From Hymenobacter metallilatus (lineage in GTDB: Bacteria > Bacteroidota > Bacteroidia > Cytophagales > Hymenobacteraceae): a stretch of DNA of 64,000 nt. Where the stretch lies: NCBI RefSeq assembly GCF_003944705.1, contig NZ_RWIS01000009.1:62001-126000 (forward strand). The letters run 5' to 3'. Below, one piece after another: positions 41,825-52,395 of the stretch. Under the pieces are notes generated by a model. It made no database searches and was not told where the DNA came from. It was given only the letters and a program-made list of their open reading frames with translations. The translations under genes were made by a program, and so were the position numbers. The stretch's first letter is position 1; each line of letters opens with the position of its first letter.

Positions 41825-42874
41825 ATGAAGCTTTCTGAGTTCAAATTTGACCTGCCTGAAAACCTGTTGGCACAGCATCCCGCCAAAAATCGTGACGAGT
41901 CGCGCTTAATGGTGCTGCACCGTGACAGTGGCAAAATCGAGCACCGTACCTTCAAGGATATCCTGGAGTATTTCACGGAAGGCGACGTGTTTGTTGTGAA
42001 TGACACGAAGGTGTTTCCGGCCCGCCTGTATGGCAATAAGGAAAAAACCGGCGCGCAGATTGAGGTGTTTCTGCTGCGTGAGCTGAACAAGGAAATTCAC
42101 CTGTGGGATGTGCTGGTTGACCCGGCTCGTAAAATCCGGGTGGGCAATAAGCTGTACTTTGGTGAGTCGGACATGGTAGCCGAGGTTATCGACAACACCA
42201 CTTCCCGCGGCCGTACCATCAAGTTCCTGTTTGATGGCTCGGACGAGGAGTTCTACAAAGCCCTGCACGATTTGGGCGAGACGCCCATTCCGAAAGATTT
42301 CATCACCCGCGAAACGGAGGCCGCCGACAAAGAGCGGTATCAGACGATTTACGCCAAGCACACCGGGGCCGTGGCCGCGCCTTCGGCCGGTTTGCACTTC
42401 ACCCGCGAGGTAATGAAGCGTCTGGAAATCAAGGGCGTAGAAGTAGTACCGGTAACCCTGCACGTGGGCCTGGGCACCTTCCGCACCGTGGACGTGGAAG
42501 ATCTGACCAAGCACAAGATGGATTCCGAGAACTTTATTGTTCCGGCCGAGTCGGCAGTGGTGGTAAACAAGGCCCTGGATGCCAAGAAGCGGGTGTGCGC
42601 CATCGGCACGACTTCCATGCGGGCCATGGAGTCGTCGGTGTCGGCCAACTCGCGCCTGAAGCCCACCGAAGGCTGGACTGATAAGTTTATCTTTCCGCCT
42701 TACGACTTCAAAATTGCTAATTGCCTGCTCACGAACTTTCATACTCCCGAAAGCACGCTGATGATGATGGCCTCGGCCTTTGCGGGGCACGAGTTGCTTA
42801 TTGAAGCCTACCAGACGGCTATAAAGGAGAAGTATAAGTTTTTCAGCTACGGTGACGCCATGCTGGTTCTGTAA
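41825..42874 (+). CDS. queA: S-adenosylmethionine:tRNA ribosyltransferase-isomerase
   Basis: A 349-residue Que[25 protein letters not shown] at the start (given as [12 protein letters not shown]), [39 protein letters not shown] and [19 protein letters not shown]. It transfers the ribosyl part of SAM to 7-aminomethyl-7-deazaguanine in tRNA, the step before queuosine. It is divergent from the permease, in a stand-alone position before ispD. Confidence 0.97.
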   Translation: MKLSEFKFDLPENLLAQHPAKNRDESRLMVLHRDSGKIEHRTFKDILEYFTEGDVFVVNDTKVFPARLYGNKEKTGAQIEVFLLRELNKEIHLWDVLVDPARKIRVGNKLYFGESDMVAEVIDNTTSRGRTIKFLFDGSDEEFYKALHDLGETPIPKDFITRETEAADKERYQTIYAKHTGAVAAPSAGLHFTREVMKRLEIKGVEVVPVTLHVGLGTFRTVDVEDLTKHKMDSENFIVPAESAVVVNKALDAKKRVCAIGTTSMRAMESSVSANSRLKPTEGWTDKFIFPPYDFKIANCLLTNFHTPESTLMMMASAFAGHELLIEAYQTAIKEKYKFFSYGDAMLVL

Positions 42875-42991
42875 GACAAACCACCTGCATATTCGTCCGG
42901 TTTTGCTAGGCTGGCCCGGTTACCTTTGGTGACCGGGCTTTTTGCTGATCAGACCCGGACTTACCCTCTACTCTTCACGTTTTATACCCTC

Positions 42992-43669
42992 ATGTCCCGA
43001 AACCGATACGCCATACTTGTAGCCGGAGGCAGCGGCACGCGCATGGGCGCCGACCGTCCCAAGCAGTTTCTGGAGCTGGCCGGGGAGCCGGTGCTGGTGC
43101 ATACGCTGCGGCGGTTTGCGGCGCCCGAGCTAGGCGTACAGGAGTTGGTGGTGGTGCTGCCAGCGGAGCAGTTTGCCGCCTGGGAGCGTATTTGTGCTGA
43201 CTTTCGGGTAACCATCCCGCACGCGGTAGTGGCGGGCGGCGCTACGCGCTGGGCTTCGGTGCGCAACGGCCTGGCACATCTGGCCGCTCACGAGGGCGGG
43301 GTAGTAGCGGTGCACGACGGAGTACGGCCCCTTACCCCACTCCCTGTTATTGAAGCCACCTACCAGGCGGCATACAACCACGGCGCGGCCGTGGCGGCAG
43401 TTGTACCCAAAGACTCGGTGCGGGGACTTAACCAACAGGGTTCCTATGCGCTCAACCGTAGCCGTTTACGTTTGGTACAAACACCACAGTGCTTTGAACT
43501 GGGCCTCCTGCAGCGAGCCTACACGCTACCGGAGCTAACCACTTTCACCGACGACGCCAGTGTAGTGGAAGATCTGCATCCTATTTATCTGGTAGAAGGA
43601 GACTACCGCAACCTCAAAATCACAACCCCGGAGGATTTGCTTCTGGCCGAAGCGTTACTGCGCCGCTAA
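42992..43669 (+). CDS. ispD: 2-C-methyl-D-erythritol 4-phosphate cytidylyltransferase
   Basis: A 225-residue IspD from ATG 42992. Motifs: ILVAGGSGTRMGADRPKQFLELAGEPV (given as AGGSGTRMG and PKQFLEL), VVAGGATRWASVRNGL, VAVHDGVRPL, VPKDSVRGL, LVQTPQCFEL and FTDDASVVE, GDYRNLKITTPEDL. It catalyses the third step of the MEP isoprenoid pathway, which would also supply carotenoid synthesis. The last codons are part of an unusually long terminator stem. Confidence 0.97.
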   Translation: MSRNRYAILVAGGSGTRMGADRPKQFLELAGEPVLVHTLRRFAAPELGVQELVVVLPAEQFAAWERICADFRVTIPHAVVAGGATRWASVRNGLAHLAAHEGGVVAVHDGVRPLTPLPVIEATYQAAYNHGAAVAAVVPKDSVRGLNQQGSYALNRSRLRLVQTPQCFELGLLQRAYTLPELTTFTDDASVVEDLHPIYLVEGDYRNLKITTPEDLLLAEALLRR

Positions 43670-43720
43670 CAAAAAGCCGGCCCCTGAATGGGGCCGGCTT
43701 TTTGTTAGCGGCGCAGTAAC
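43654..43720. terminator. 31-bp perfect terminator stem reaching into ispD
   Basis: Arms 43654-43684 and 43690-43720 are exact reverse complements around a 5-base loop (TGAAT). The core A5-GCCGGCCCC/T5 is a normal bidirectional terminator. The outer 17 bp pair the ispD 3' end (including its stop) with bases just before the convergent lipoprotein gene. Confidence 0.9.
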
Positions 43721-43728
43721 TGGTGGTA

Positions 43729-44586
43729 TTACAGTCGGCCGCCAACCCGGATGGTGCGCGTATTACCGTTTACCGTAATAGTGGCAATGTTATCACAAGC
43801 CTGGGTACCGGTAGGGTCGTAGTTCAGCAGAAGCTCTTTTTCCTTGGAGGTCAACACCTTTACCGTGCCTGCCACGAAAGTGCGGGCGCATCCGGCCTGA
43901 AACTTCTTGATCAGCGGCTGCTGCACGGTGGCCGTGTAGCTGACGCCCTTGCGGTTGGTACCCGTAGCCTGCCCCGTAACGCTGTACTCATCATCGGCAA
44001 TGGTGCGGGTGCCAAAACCAGCGGTGCGCGTGTACTGACGCTGGGAGGTCCAGGAGTGCGTACCGGCCGTGGTGGTAATGCTGGCATTCTGCACATCCAG
44101 GCTCCAGGAGCCCTGCCCCAGGTTGGTGATGGTACGGGTACCCGTGTGCAGATTATCGTTGCGGTAGTAGTTTACCAGCGTGATAGTGACTGTAGAGCCG
44201 GTCTGACGGTAGCCACCATTGAACACCGCTACAATTTTTCCGCGCCGCGCCACTCCATTGGGGCCCACGCAGTTGGTGGTGCCGAAATCCAGCGTAAGGG
44301 TGCGGGTAGCAGCATCATAAGTGCGGGTTACACAGGAGCCGGCCACCCGGCTCAGGTCGGTGGGTTCGGCGGCGGGGCTGCCGGATACGGCGGCATCGGA
44401 GGGGGAGCCAGCTTCTACCAGATCGGCTACGGTAGCATTTTCATCTTCTGCCAGACTTTGGTCTTCTGCCGATACGGCCGCATCGACGGTTGATTGGGGG
44501 TCGTTGGATTTATCGCAGGAAGCCAGCAGAAGCGAGGTAGAAGCCAGTGCAGCAAAGCCGAGGGTGCGGAATACGGAGCGTTTCAT
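43729..44586 (-). CDS. Predicted lipoprotein, beta-rich
   Basis: A 285-residue protein from ATG 44586 with lipobox LLLASC (Cys at about 24). An acidic, low-complexity stalk (DQSLAEDENATVADLVEAGSPSD) is followed by a Thr/Gly-rich beta domain with two Cys pairs (GSCVTRTYDAATRTLTLDFGTTNC, given by its ends; later FQAGCAR and TGTQACDNIAT). The pattern DAATRTLTLDFGTTNC resembles secreted Bacteroidota proteins of unknown function. Surface or periplasmic location is likely. Confidence 0.75.
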   Translation of the reverse strand: MKRSVFRTLGFAALASTSLLLASCDKSNDPQSTVDAAVSAEDQSLAEDENATVADLVEAGSPSDAAVSGSPAAEPTDLSRVAGSCVTRTYDAATRTLTLDFGTTNCVGPNGVARRGKIVAVFNGGYRQTGSTVTITLVNYYRNDNLHTGTRTITNLGQGSWSLDVQNASITTTAGTHSWTSQRQYTRTAGFGTRTIADDEYSVTGQATGTNRKGVSYTATVQQPLIKKFQAGCARTFVAGTVKVLTSKEKELLLNYDPTGTQACDNIATITVNGNTRTIRVGGRL

Positions 44587-44774
44587 GAGAGAAAAAAGTA
44601 AGACGTGAAGACGTGGCGAAATGGGGTAGTGAAGAGCTCTTTCGCTGGGTTGGAGAAGAAAGCTACTGTAGAGTTTAATGAGGATGGGAACTTTTTTTAA
44701 AAATCTATTCCCCAACCCACCCCCTACCCGCCCGTATAGAAAGAGGAACTACCCCCACCCAACCCCCTGATCCT

Positions 44775-45350
44775 ATGCTGGTTTCCGTGCGCATTTATGC
44801 TATTGTGCTGCTTGCACTGGCTGCCTGCACCGAAGCGGCCAGCAACAAAGACCCGGTACAGGAAGCAAAATTCCAGAATGAGAGGCGGATCGGGGAGGAG
44901 GCTGTTACAAAGCGGCAGATCCGGGACGCTGAGTTTGTGGTAGATGCTGCCAGCCGGAAAATGCTGTTGCTGGAAATCAGCCAGCTGGCCGTACGCAAAG
45001 CCACTTCTGCCGATACCAGGTATACCGCCCAGAATGTAACAGCCCAGACTACCGGGCTACTGACCACTCTCAAAGCCCTGGCTCAGCAAAAAAATATTAC
45101 CCTTCCCACTGGTCTTGCGGAAACGCAGGCCACACAGGCCGGCGAGTTAACCGGACTCACCGGCGCCGCTTTCGACCAGGAATACAGCAAGAGACTACGC
45201 TCTTTGCTGGAAACGGAAGAAGATGCGGCCGATGATATGAAGGACGACGCCTACGACCCGGACATCCGGACGCTGGCGGCCCAGCAGCTGACGGTACTTC
45301 AGGACCTGGGCCGCGCCGCTGGGGTACTGCACGATAAACTTACGCCCTGA
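44775..45350 (+). CDS. DUF4142 lipoprotein, first copy
   Basis: A 191-residue protein with lipobox ALAAC (Cys at about 18) and a helical DUF4142 domain: DAEFVVDAASRKMLLLEISQLAV, then KNITLPTGLAETQA, LTGAAFDQEYSKRL (the usual 'G..FD..Y' block) and DIRTLAAQQLTVLQ. DUF4142 is a ferritin-like four-helix bundle in many envelope proteins. It is followed by a small lipoprotein and a second DUF4142 gene, all on the plus strand. Confidence 0.86.
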   Translation: MLVSVRIYAIVLLALAACTEAASNKDPVQEAKFQNERRIGEEAVTKRQIRDAEFVVDAASRKMLLLEISQLAVRKATSADTRYTAQNVTAQTTGLLTTLKALAQQKNITLPTGLAETQATQAGELTGLTGAAFDQEYSKRLRSLLETEEDAADDMKDDAYDPDIRTLAAQQLTVLQDLGRAAGVLHDKLTP

Positions 45351-45388
45351 TTGCCCCTATTCTTTCCATTTACCTTTTCTTAACCAAC

Positions 45389-45625
45389 ATGAAATTCCGC
45401 ATCCTTCCTTTCCTCACCCTTGGTGCCGGCTTGCTGCTGGCCAGCTGCAGCGACGCTGAGAAACGCACAGATGGTACAGCCGGCGAAGCTGTAAGCGACA
45501 TGGACAAAGCCGCTGATGAAGGCGGTGTACAGGCCGACGCAGTGGTAATTGATAATAACGCCGGCCCTACTGTAACGGCAGATGCCGATTCGGTGGCTAC
45601 CGCCGACTCAGCAGCCACGCGCTAA
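45389..45625 (+). CDS. Small acidic lipoprotein
   Basis: A 78-residue protein with lipobox LLLASC (Cys at about 20) and an Asp/Ala/Thr-rich mature part (VSDMDKAADEGG, VTADADSVATADS). No folded domain. It lies between the two DUF4142 genes with 38- and 44-bp gaps, so the three are probably one transcript. Confidence 0.75.
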   Translation: MKFRILPFLTLGAGLLLASCSDAEKRTDGTAGEAVSDMDKAADEGGVQADAVVIDNNAGPTVTADADSVATADSAATR

Positions 45626-45669
45626 TTTTTCCTACCCTCATTTTCGCTTCTTACCCAACCCACTTTCCT

Positions 45670-46275
45670 ATGAAACGCATTCTTTTGTCCGTCTCGTGTA
45701 TTGGCCTGCTTAGCCTTAGCGCCTGCAACACCACTCCCACCGATACCACCTCCTCGGGCACTACGGCTGAAACCACTACCGCGACCAGCACCGAAATGCC
45801 GGCCTCCACTGACACAGCTATGGCTACGGAAGCTGGTCCTACCGCTCCGCACGCTACCGATGCGGAGTTTATGCAATCTGCCGCGCACAGCGACCAGAAC
45901 GAAATTCAACTCAGCAAGCTGGCCCTGGAAAAAGGTGTGACTGGTATGGCGAAAGACCACGCCAACCAGATGATTACCGACCACACCAAATCAACGGCTG
46001 ATCTGAAGCCCATAGCTCAGAAAAAAGGCGTAACGCTTCCTACTGACATGGATGCCGAGCACAAAACGCTGGCCGAGCAGATGCGCAGCTTGTCAGGTAA
46101 AGACCTGGAGAAAAAGTACATGGATCAGATGGTACTGGACCACCAAAAAACGGCTAACACCATGGTGGCCCATCAAACCATGACCCAGGACGCTGACTTA
46201 CAGGCCTTCATTGGCAAAACGCTGCCCGTTGTACAGTCTCATCTGACCATGTTTAAGCAGCACAGCGGCATGTAA
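45670..46275 (+). CDS. DUF4142 lipoprotein, second copy
   Basis: A 201-residue protein with lipobox LSLSAC (Cys at about 19), a Thr-rich stalk (TTSSGTTAETTTATSTE) and a DUF4142 domain with DAEFMQSAAHSDQNEIQLSKLALEKG, MAKDHANQMITDHTKS, KKGVTLPTDMD and KYMDQMVLDHQKTANTM. The His-rich helices match the general DUF4142 pattern. The stalk resembles the Thr-rich lipoprotein at 22147. A very long terminator hairpin follows. Confidence 0.88.
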   Translation: MKRILLSVSCIGLLSLSACNTTPTDTTSSGTTAETTTATSTEMPASTDTAMATEAGPTAPHATDAEFMQSAAHSDQNEIQLSKLALEKGVTGMAKDHANQMITDHTKSTADLKPIAQKKGVTLPTDMDAEHKTLAEQMRSLSGKDLEKKYMDQMVLDHQKTANTMVAHQTMTQDADLQAFIGKTLPVVQSHLTMFKQHSGM

Positions 46276-46334
46276 CCCATGCTATGCTTATCAGTGGTGT
46301 GCCTGTGCCACCCTGACTACCAATATGCCGGAGC

Positions 46335-46395
46335 AGCTACCGGAACAAAAGGCCCCCCAGACCAAGTGTCTGGGGGGCCTTTTGTTCCGGTAGCT
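46335..46395. terminator. 27-bp perfect terminator hairpin
   Basis: Arms 46335-46361 and 46369-46395 are exact reverse complements around a 7-base loop; the GGGGGGCC core is followed by TTTTG. It lies between convergent genes (45670 and 46407). Confidence 0.9.
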
Positions 46396-46406
46396 GGCTG
46401 TTTGTC

Positions 46407-46610
46407 CTAGCGCCGGGCAGTATAGCTGGAGGTTGAAGCAGGAAGAGAATGAATGTGTTTGCCAGTTGGAGTGGTAAGCGGGACGCGGTGCTCCTCAGGC
46501 AGCCTGGTTTGGGTGGTTATGGCTTTGCCGGTTTCGACGGATGCAAATGGCTTGGGAGGGGTGGTAGCTATGGCAATGGCAAGCAGTGCCGGAAACACGA
46601 GAACTTTCAT
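46407..46610 (-). CDS. Small secreted protein
   Basis: A 67-residue frame from ATG 46610 with a signal peptide (MKVLVFPALLAIAIATTPPKP) and a polar, Thr/Ser/Arg-containing mature part (TTQTRLPEEHRVPLTTPTGKH). A purine-rich stretch (CTCCC on the plus strand) lies 8-12 bases before the start. No family recognised; a real gene is likely but not certain. Confidence 0.5.
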   Translation of the reverse strand: MKVLVFPALLAIAIATTPPKPFASVETGKAITTQTRLPEEHRVPLTTPTGKHIHSLPASTSSYTARR

Positions 46611-46823
46611 GCGCGGGAACGTGGGAGGGAGAAAGGCCTAAACTAGAAAATATCCTGACTTCTGCCAACTGTCTGCTATAAACAAGAGGGTTAGCTACGG
46701 GCCAAATAGAAATATCTGAGGAAGCAATAAGAAACTGTTCATTCTGCCGTTCCCTGAGCCACTGCGGCCGGTACCGGCTCAGCTTAATCCGACTCAGGCT
46801 GCAAAGCCCGTAACCTGGGTTCA

Positions 46824-47255
46824 TTACTTCGCGGGCCCTACTGCCACTGCCTGCCACTGCAACTCATACGAATCACAACGCAGGGCATTGATATTCATAC
46901 GGAAGTGGCCTTTAGCCGTTCTTCCGGTAACCTAGCCACTCAGGCTGAAGCACCAAGCCGTAGCGCCACCGTTTGGCGGCTCGCAGAGGCGGCCTGAGAT
47001 AGTTCCACCACTTACGGCAAAGGTGCCTTTAGCAGGACCAGCAGCCCTCTGTTGCTCCAGCTTACCGTCGCAGGGCCAGTAGCCTGTAAACGTGACGTTG
47101 CTCACGGTTTTACCATCGGGTGCCAGCACAAAGCTTAGGCTGTCACCTTTCATTCCATTAAGGACTTTGCCCTTGAAAAGCGTACCCACGGCGGGTACGT
47201 TGGGAGGCACGCTGGCCGTCAGGCTCAGCAGCAGAGGTAGCAGCAATGCACGCAT
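46824..47255 (-). pseudogene. Secreted protein gene split by an in-frame TAG
   Basis: From ATG 47255 the frame encodes a signal peptide (MRALLLPLLLSLTASV) and a beta-rich domain (LSFVLAPDGKTVSNVTFTGYWPCDGK, given as LSFVLAPDGK and TFTGYWPCDGK; then PPNGGATAWCFSLSG) and stops at TAG 46932-46934 after 107 residues. The same frame then continues without a break for 35 codons to TAA 46824-46826, giving VTGRTAKGHFRMNINALRCDSYELQW-like sequence (motifs GHFRMNINAL and CDSYELQW), which reads as the natural C-terminal strands of the same domain. Read as a nonsense mutation; readthrough or a sequencing error is possible. Confidence 0.68.
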
Positions 47256-47266
47256 AAGAGCATAGA

Positions 47267-47304
47267 AAAAGGGGCCGGGAAAGTAAATTTTTCCGGCCCC
47301 TTTC
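47267..47304 (-). terminator. Terminator after uvrA
   Basis: An 11-bp stem AAAGGGGCCGG with CCGGCCCCTTT and a 14-base AT-rich loop; on the minus strand it follows the uvrA stop by about 18 bp and ends in a T-run. Confidence 0.85.
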
Positions 47305-47321
47305 ACAACTCATAGTCCAAG

Positions 47322-50468
<3,147 letters not shown>

Positions 50469-50729
50469 GCGGCAGCGAAGCGGATAAGTCTGCAAAAGTA
50501 CGTAAAACAGGCCCGGCAGGCTACCCTTACTAGTTTAATTGCCAGTCATTTTAGCGTTACCTGCACCAGCACGCCTTTTAACGTGGCTGGTGCAGATAGT
50601 CCGTAACAACGGCCACGCCGGAAATGTCCCGACTGAAGTTGAAGTTCTTTGGGAAGTCAACCGACTTCTGCCGCATTATGGTGCGGCTTTTGCACAGGCT
50701 GCAGCTGAACTCCTTTTGCTCTCTGATCC

Positions 50730-51440
50730 ATGAAAACGCTCCTGAAAACCGGCTTCGTATTGGCCCTCGGATTTCTGCTGTTCAGCAGCCCAGCCCAGGC
50801 GCAAGTGCAGGTGAACATACATACTCCCTACTGGGGTCCCGCTGTACCTCCCAACGTACAGTACTACTACATTCCGGAAATTGACGGGTATTATGATATC
50901 TACAATCAATCGTATCTGTTTTTCGACCCAGCCTACGGAGCCTGGATCAGCTCGCCGGTCCTGCCCCGCGTGTATGCCGGCTACAACCCGCGGTTTTTCC
51001 ACCCCGTGGTAATTCAGTACGTGGGCAGGCAGCCCTGGGGCTACCTGCGCGACCATCGAATGTATTGCGACCAGTGGGGCGTGCGCCCGGGCCGGTATTA
51101 CGGAGCTAACTGGCCCGGACGCGGCTACGCAGCCGCACCACGTGGGGGCTATGGTCCGGATTACTATGGCAACCGTCCCTACGGCCAGAGCGGCTACGCG
51201 CAAAACGGTTACCGGGACTACCGCAACGACCGGGACGGGCGCAATGACCGGGACTACCGCTACGGCCGAAACGACGACCGGGACGACAACCGCAACGGCC
51301 GCTACGATAACCAGGGCGGTAACAGCCAGGGTGGTGGCTATTCGCCCCGGCCGGGTCAGGTTGCGCCCAGCAACGGGAACCAGCCGGCACCGGGTGCCTG
51401 GGGCAACGGCGGGGGCCGTCGGGGCCGGGTGCAGGAATAG
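50730..51440 (+). CDS. Secreted protein with Asn/Asp/Arg/Gly-rich tail
   Basis: A 236-residue protein with signal peptide (MKTLLKTGFVLALGFLLFSSPAQAQ), a conserved domain of about 90 residues (VQVNIHTPYWGPAVPPNVQYYYIPEIDGYYDIY, given as YWGPAVPP and YYYIPEIDGYYD; then FHPVVIQYVGRQPWGYLRDHR) and a disordered tail of about 110 residues with DRDGRNDRDYRYGRNDDRDD and GGG repeats. It is a paralogue of the protein at 51650. No function known; envelope location likely. Confidence 0.82.
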   Translation: MKTLLKTGFVLALGFLLFSSPAQAQVQVNIHTPYWGPAVPPNVQYYYIPEIDGYYDIYNQSYLFFDPAYGAWISSPVLPRVYAGYNPRFFHPVVIQYVGRQPWGYLRDHRMYCDQWGVRPGRYYGANWPGRGYAAAPRGGYGPDYYGNRPYGQSGYAQNGYRDYRNDRDGRNDRDYRYGRNDDRDDNRNGRYDNQGGNSQGGGYSPRPGQVAPSNGNQPAPGAWGNGGGRRGRVQE

Positions 51441-51465
51441 TAGCCTGTTTTTCCTGTCAGAAATC

Positions 51466-51500
51466 AAAAAGCGTCCGGCTTCGAGTCGGACGCTTTTTTT
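51466..51500 (+). terminator. Intrinsic terminator
   Basis: Stem AAAAAGCGTCCG with CGGACGCTTTTT and a T7 run, between two co-directional paralogues. Confidence 0.93.
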
Positions 51501-51649
51501 GGTAATAGGTGAGCGTTTAACCAAACGTTAGGCGGCTGCGTTCAGGACTCTGTAGCTGAACTGTATGAGAAACCCACGGCCACTTGGCCCCGTTCTTGCA
51601 ACCAGTTCAGTACCTCTCCCACCCTTCACTCAAAACCGCTATTTTCCTT

Positions 51650-52096
51650 ATGCAGCTCCTTCCCAAAATTGCCCTGACTGGCTTGCTGACCCTGGCGTTG
51701 GCTGGCGCGGCCGAAACGGCCCAGGCGCAGGTAACCATCAATGTAAACCCACCTTCCTGGGGGCCAGCGGCCCCCGCCACTGCTCAGTACTATTACGTAC
51801 CCGAGTACGGGGGCTATTACGACCTGCGCGACCAGCAGTACATTGTGCAGCGGGACGGCCGCTGGACCCGTGTGCGTACCATCAGCGGCTATAATCCGGC
51901 CAATTTCCATCCGGTGGTTATTGATTACGTAGGTGCTCAGCCCTGGGTACTCATCGGGCGGCACCGCCAGCTGTATCCAGCCAGCCTCCCCCCCGGCCAG
52001 GTAAAGCGTCTTGAAAGCGGAAAAGGCCTACCCCCTGGCCAGGCTAAGAAGCTCGGTTACGGTAACGGCAAGGGAAAAGGCAAGGGCAAGTACTAG
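51650..52096 (+). CDS. Secreted protein with Gly/Lys repeat tail, paralogue of 50730
   Basis: A 148-residue protein from ATG 51650 with signal peptide (LLPKIALTGLLTLALAGAAETAQAQ, given as LTLALAGAAETAQAQ) and the same domain as its neighbour: PPSWGPAAPATAQYYYVPEYGGYYD, then FHPVVIDYVGAQPW and IGRHRQLYP. The tail is short and basic with LPPGQ units (SLPPGQVKRL, GLPPGQAKKL) and ends GNGKGKGKGKY. Local duplication with divergence of the tail is evident. Confidence 0.82.
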   Translation: MQLLPKIALTGLLTLALAGAAETAQAQVTINVNPPSWGPAAPATAQYYYVPEYGGYYDLRDQQYIVQRDGRWTRVRTISGYNPANFHPVVIDYVGAQPWVLIGRHRQLYPASLPPGQVKRLESGKGLPPGQAKKLGYGNGKGKGKGKY

Positions 52097-52104
52097 CCAA
52101 TCTG

Positions 52105-52159
52105 CCACCGCAAACACAAACGCCCATCCAAGTTGGATGGGCGTTTGTGTTTGCGGTGG
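52105..52159. terminator. 27-bp perfect terminator hairpin
   Basis: Arms 52105-52131 and 52133-52159 are exact reverse complements around a single central base (the physical loop will be AAGTT). It lies 8 bp after the stop of the gene at 51650. Confidence 0.85.
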
Positions 52160-52210
52160 AATACCAGAATACCATCTGCGCGTATCGAACTACCTCTGTC
52201 TCTTTGTTAG

Positions 52211-52308
52211 ACTGTGTCTGAAAGCTTCAAAACGGTTCTGCTTCAACAGGCAGACGCCGGATAAAGCCCGCTGAACAGTGAAGTGCAAGCGGATTTTCAG
52301 ACACTGCC
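52211..52308. repeat. MITE-like element with short terminal inverted repeats
   Basis: ACTGTGTCTGAAA at 52211 and TTTCAGACACTGCC at 52295 form terminal inverted repeats (12 of 13) around about 70 bases with no coding content. Size and structure suit a miniature transposable element or an IS remnant. No target duplication is clear. Confidence 0.4.
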
Positions 52309-52395
52309 TGACTACCACTGCAACCTCAGCACGCCATATTTCTCGGCAAGCCTGGAATGACGTTCTGGGCAGTAGGTTCATTGGTGGAACTTGCA

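Noticed and set aside
46495..46857. 120-residue minus-strand frame between two small secreted genes
   Set aside because: No signal peptide or domain, and it overlaps both the signal-peptide gene at 46407 and the continuation of the interrupted gene.
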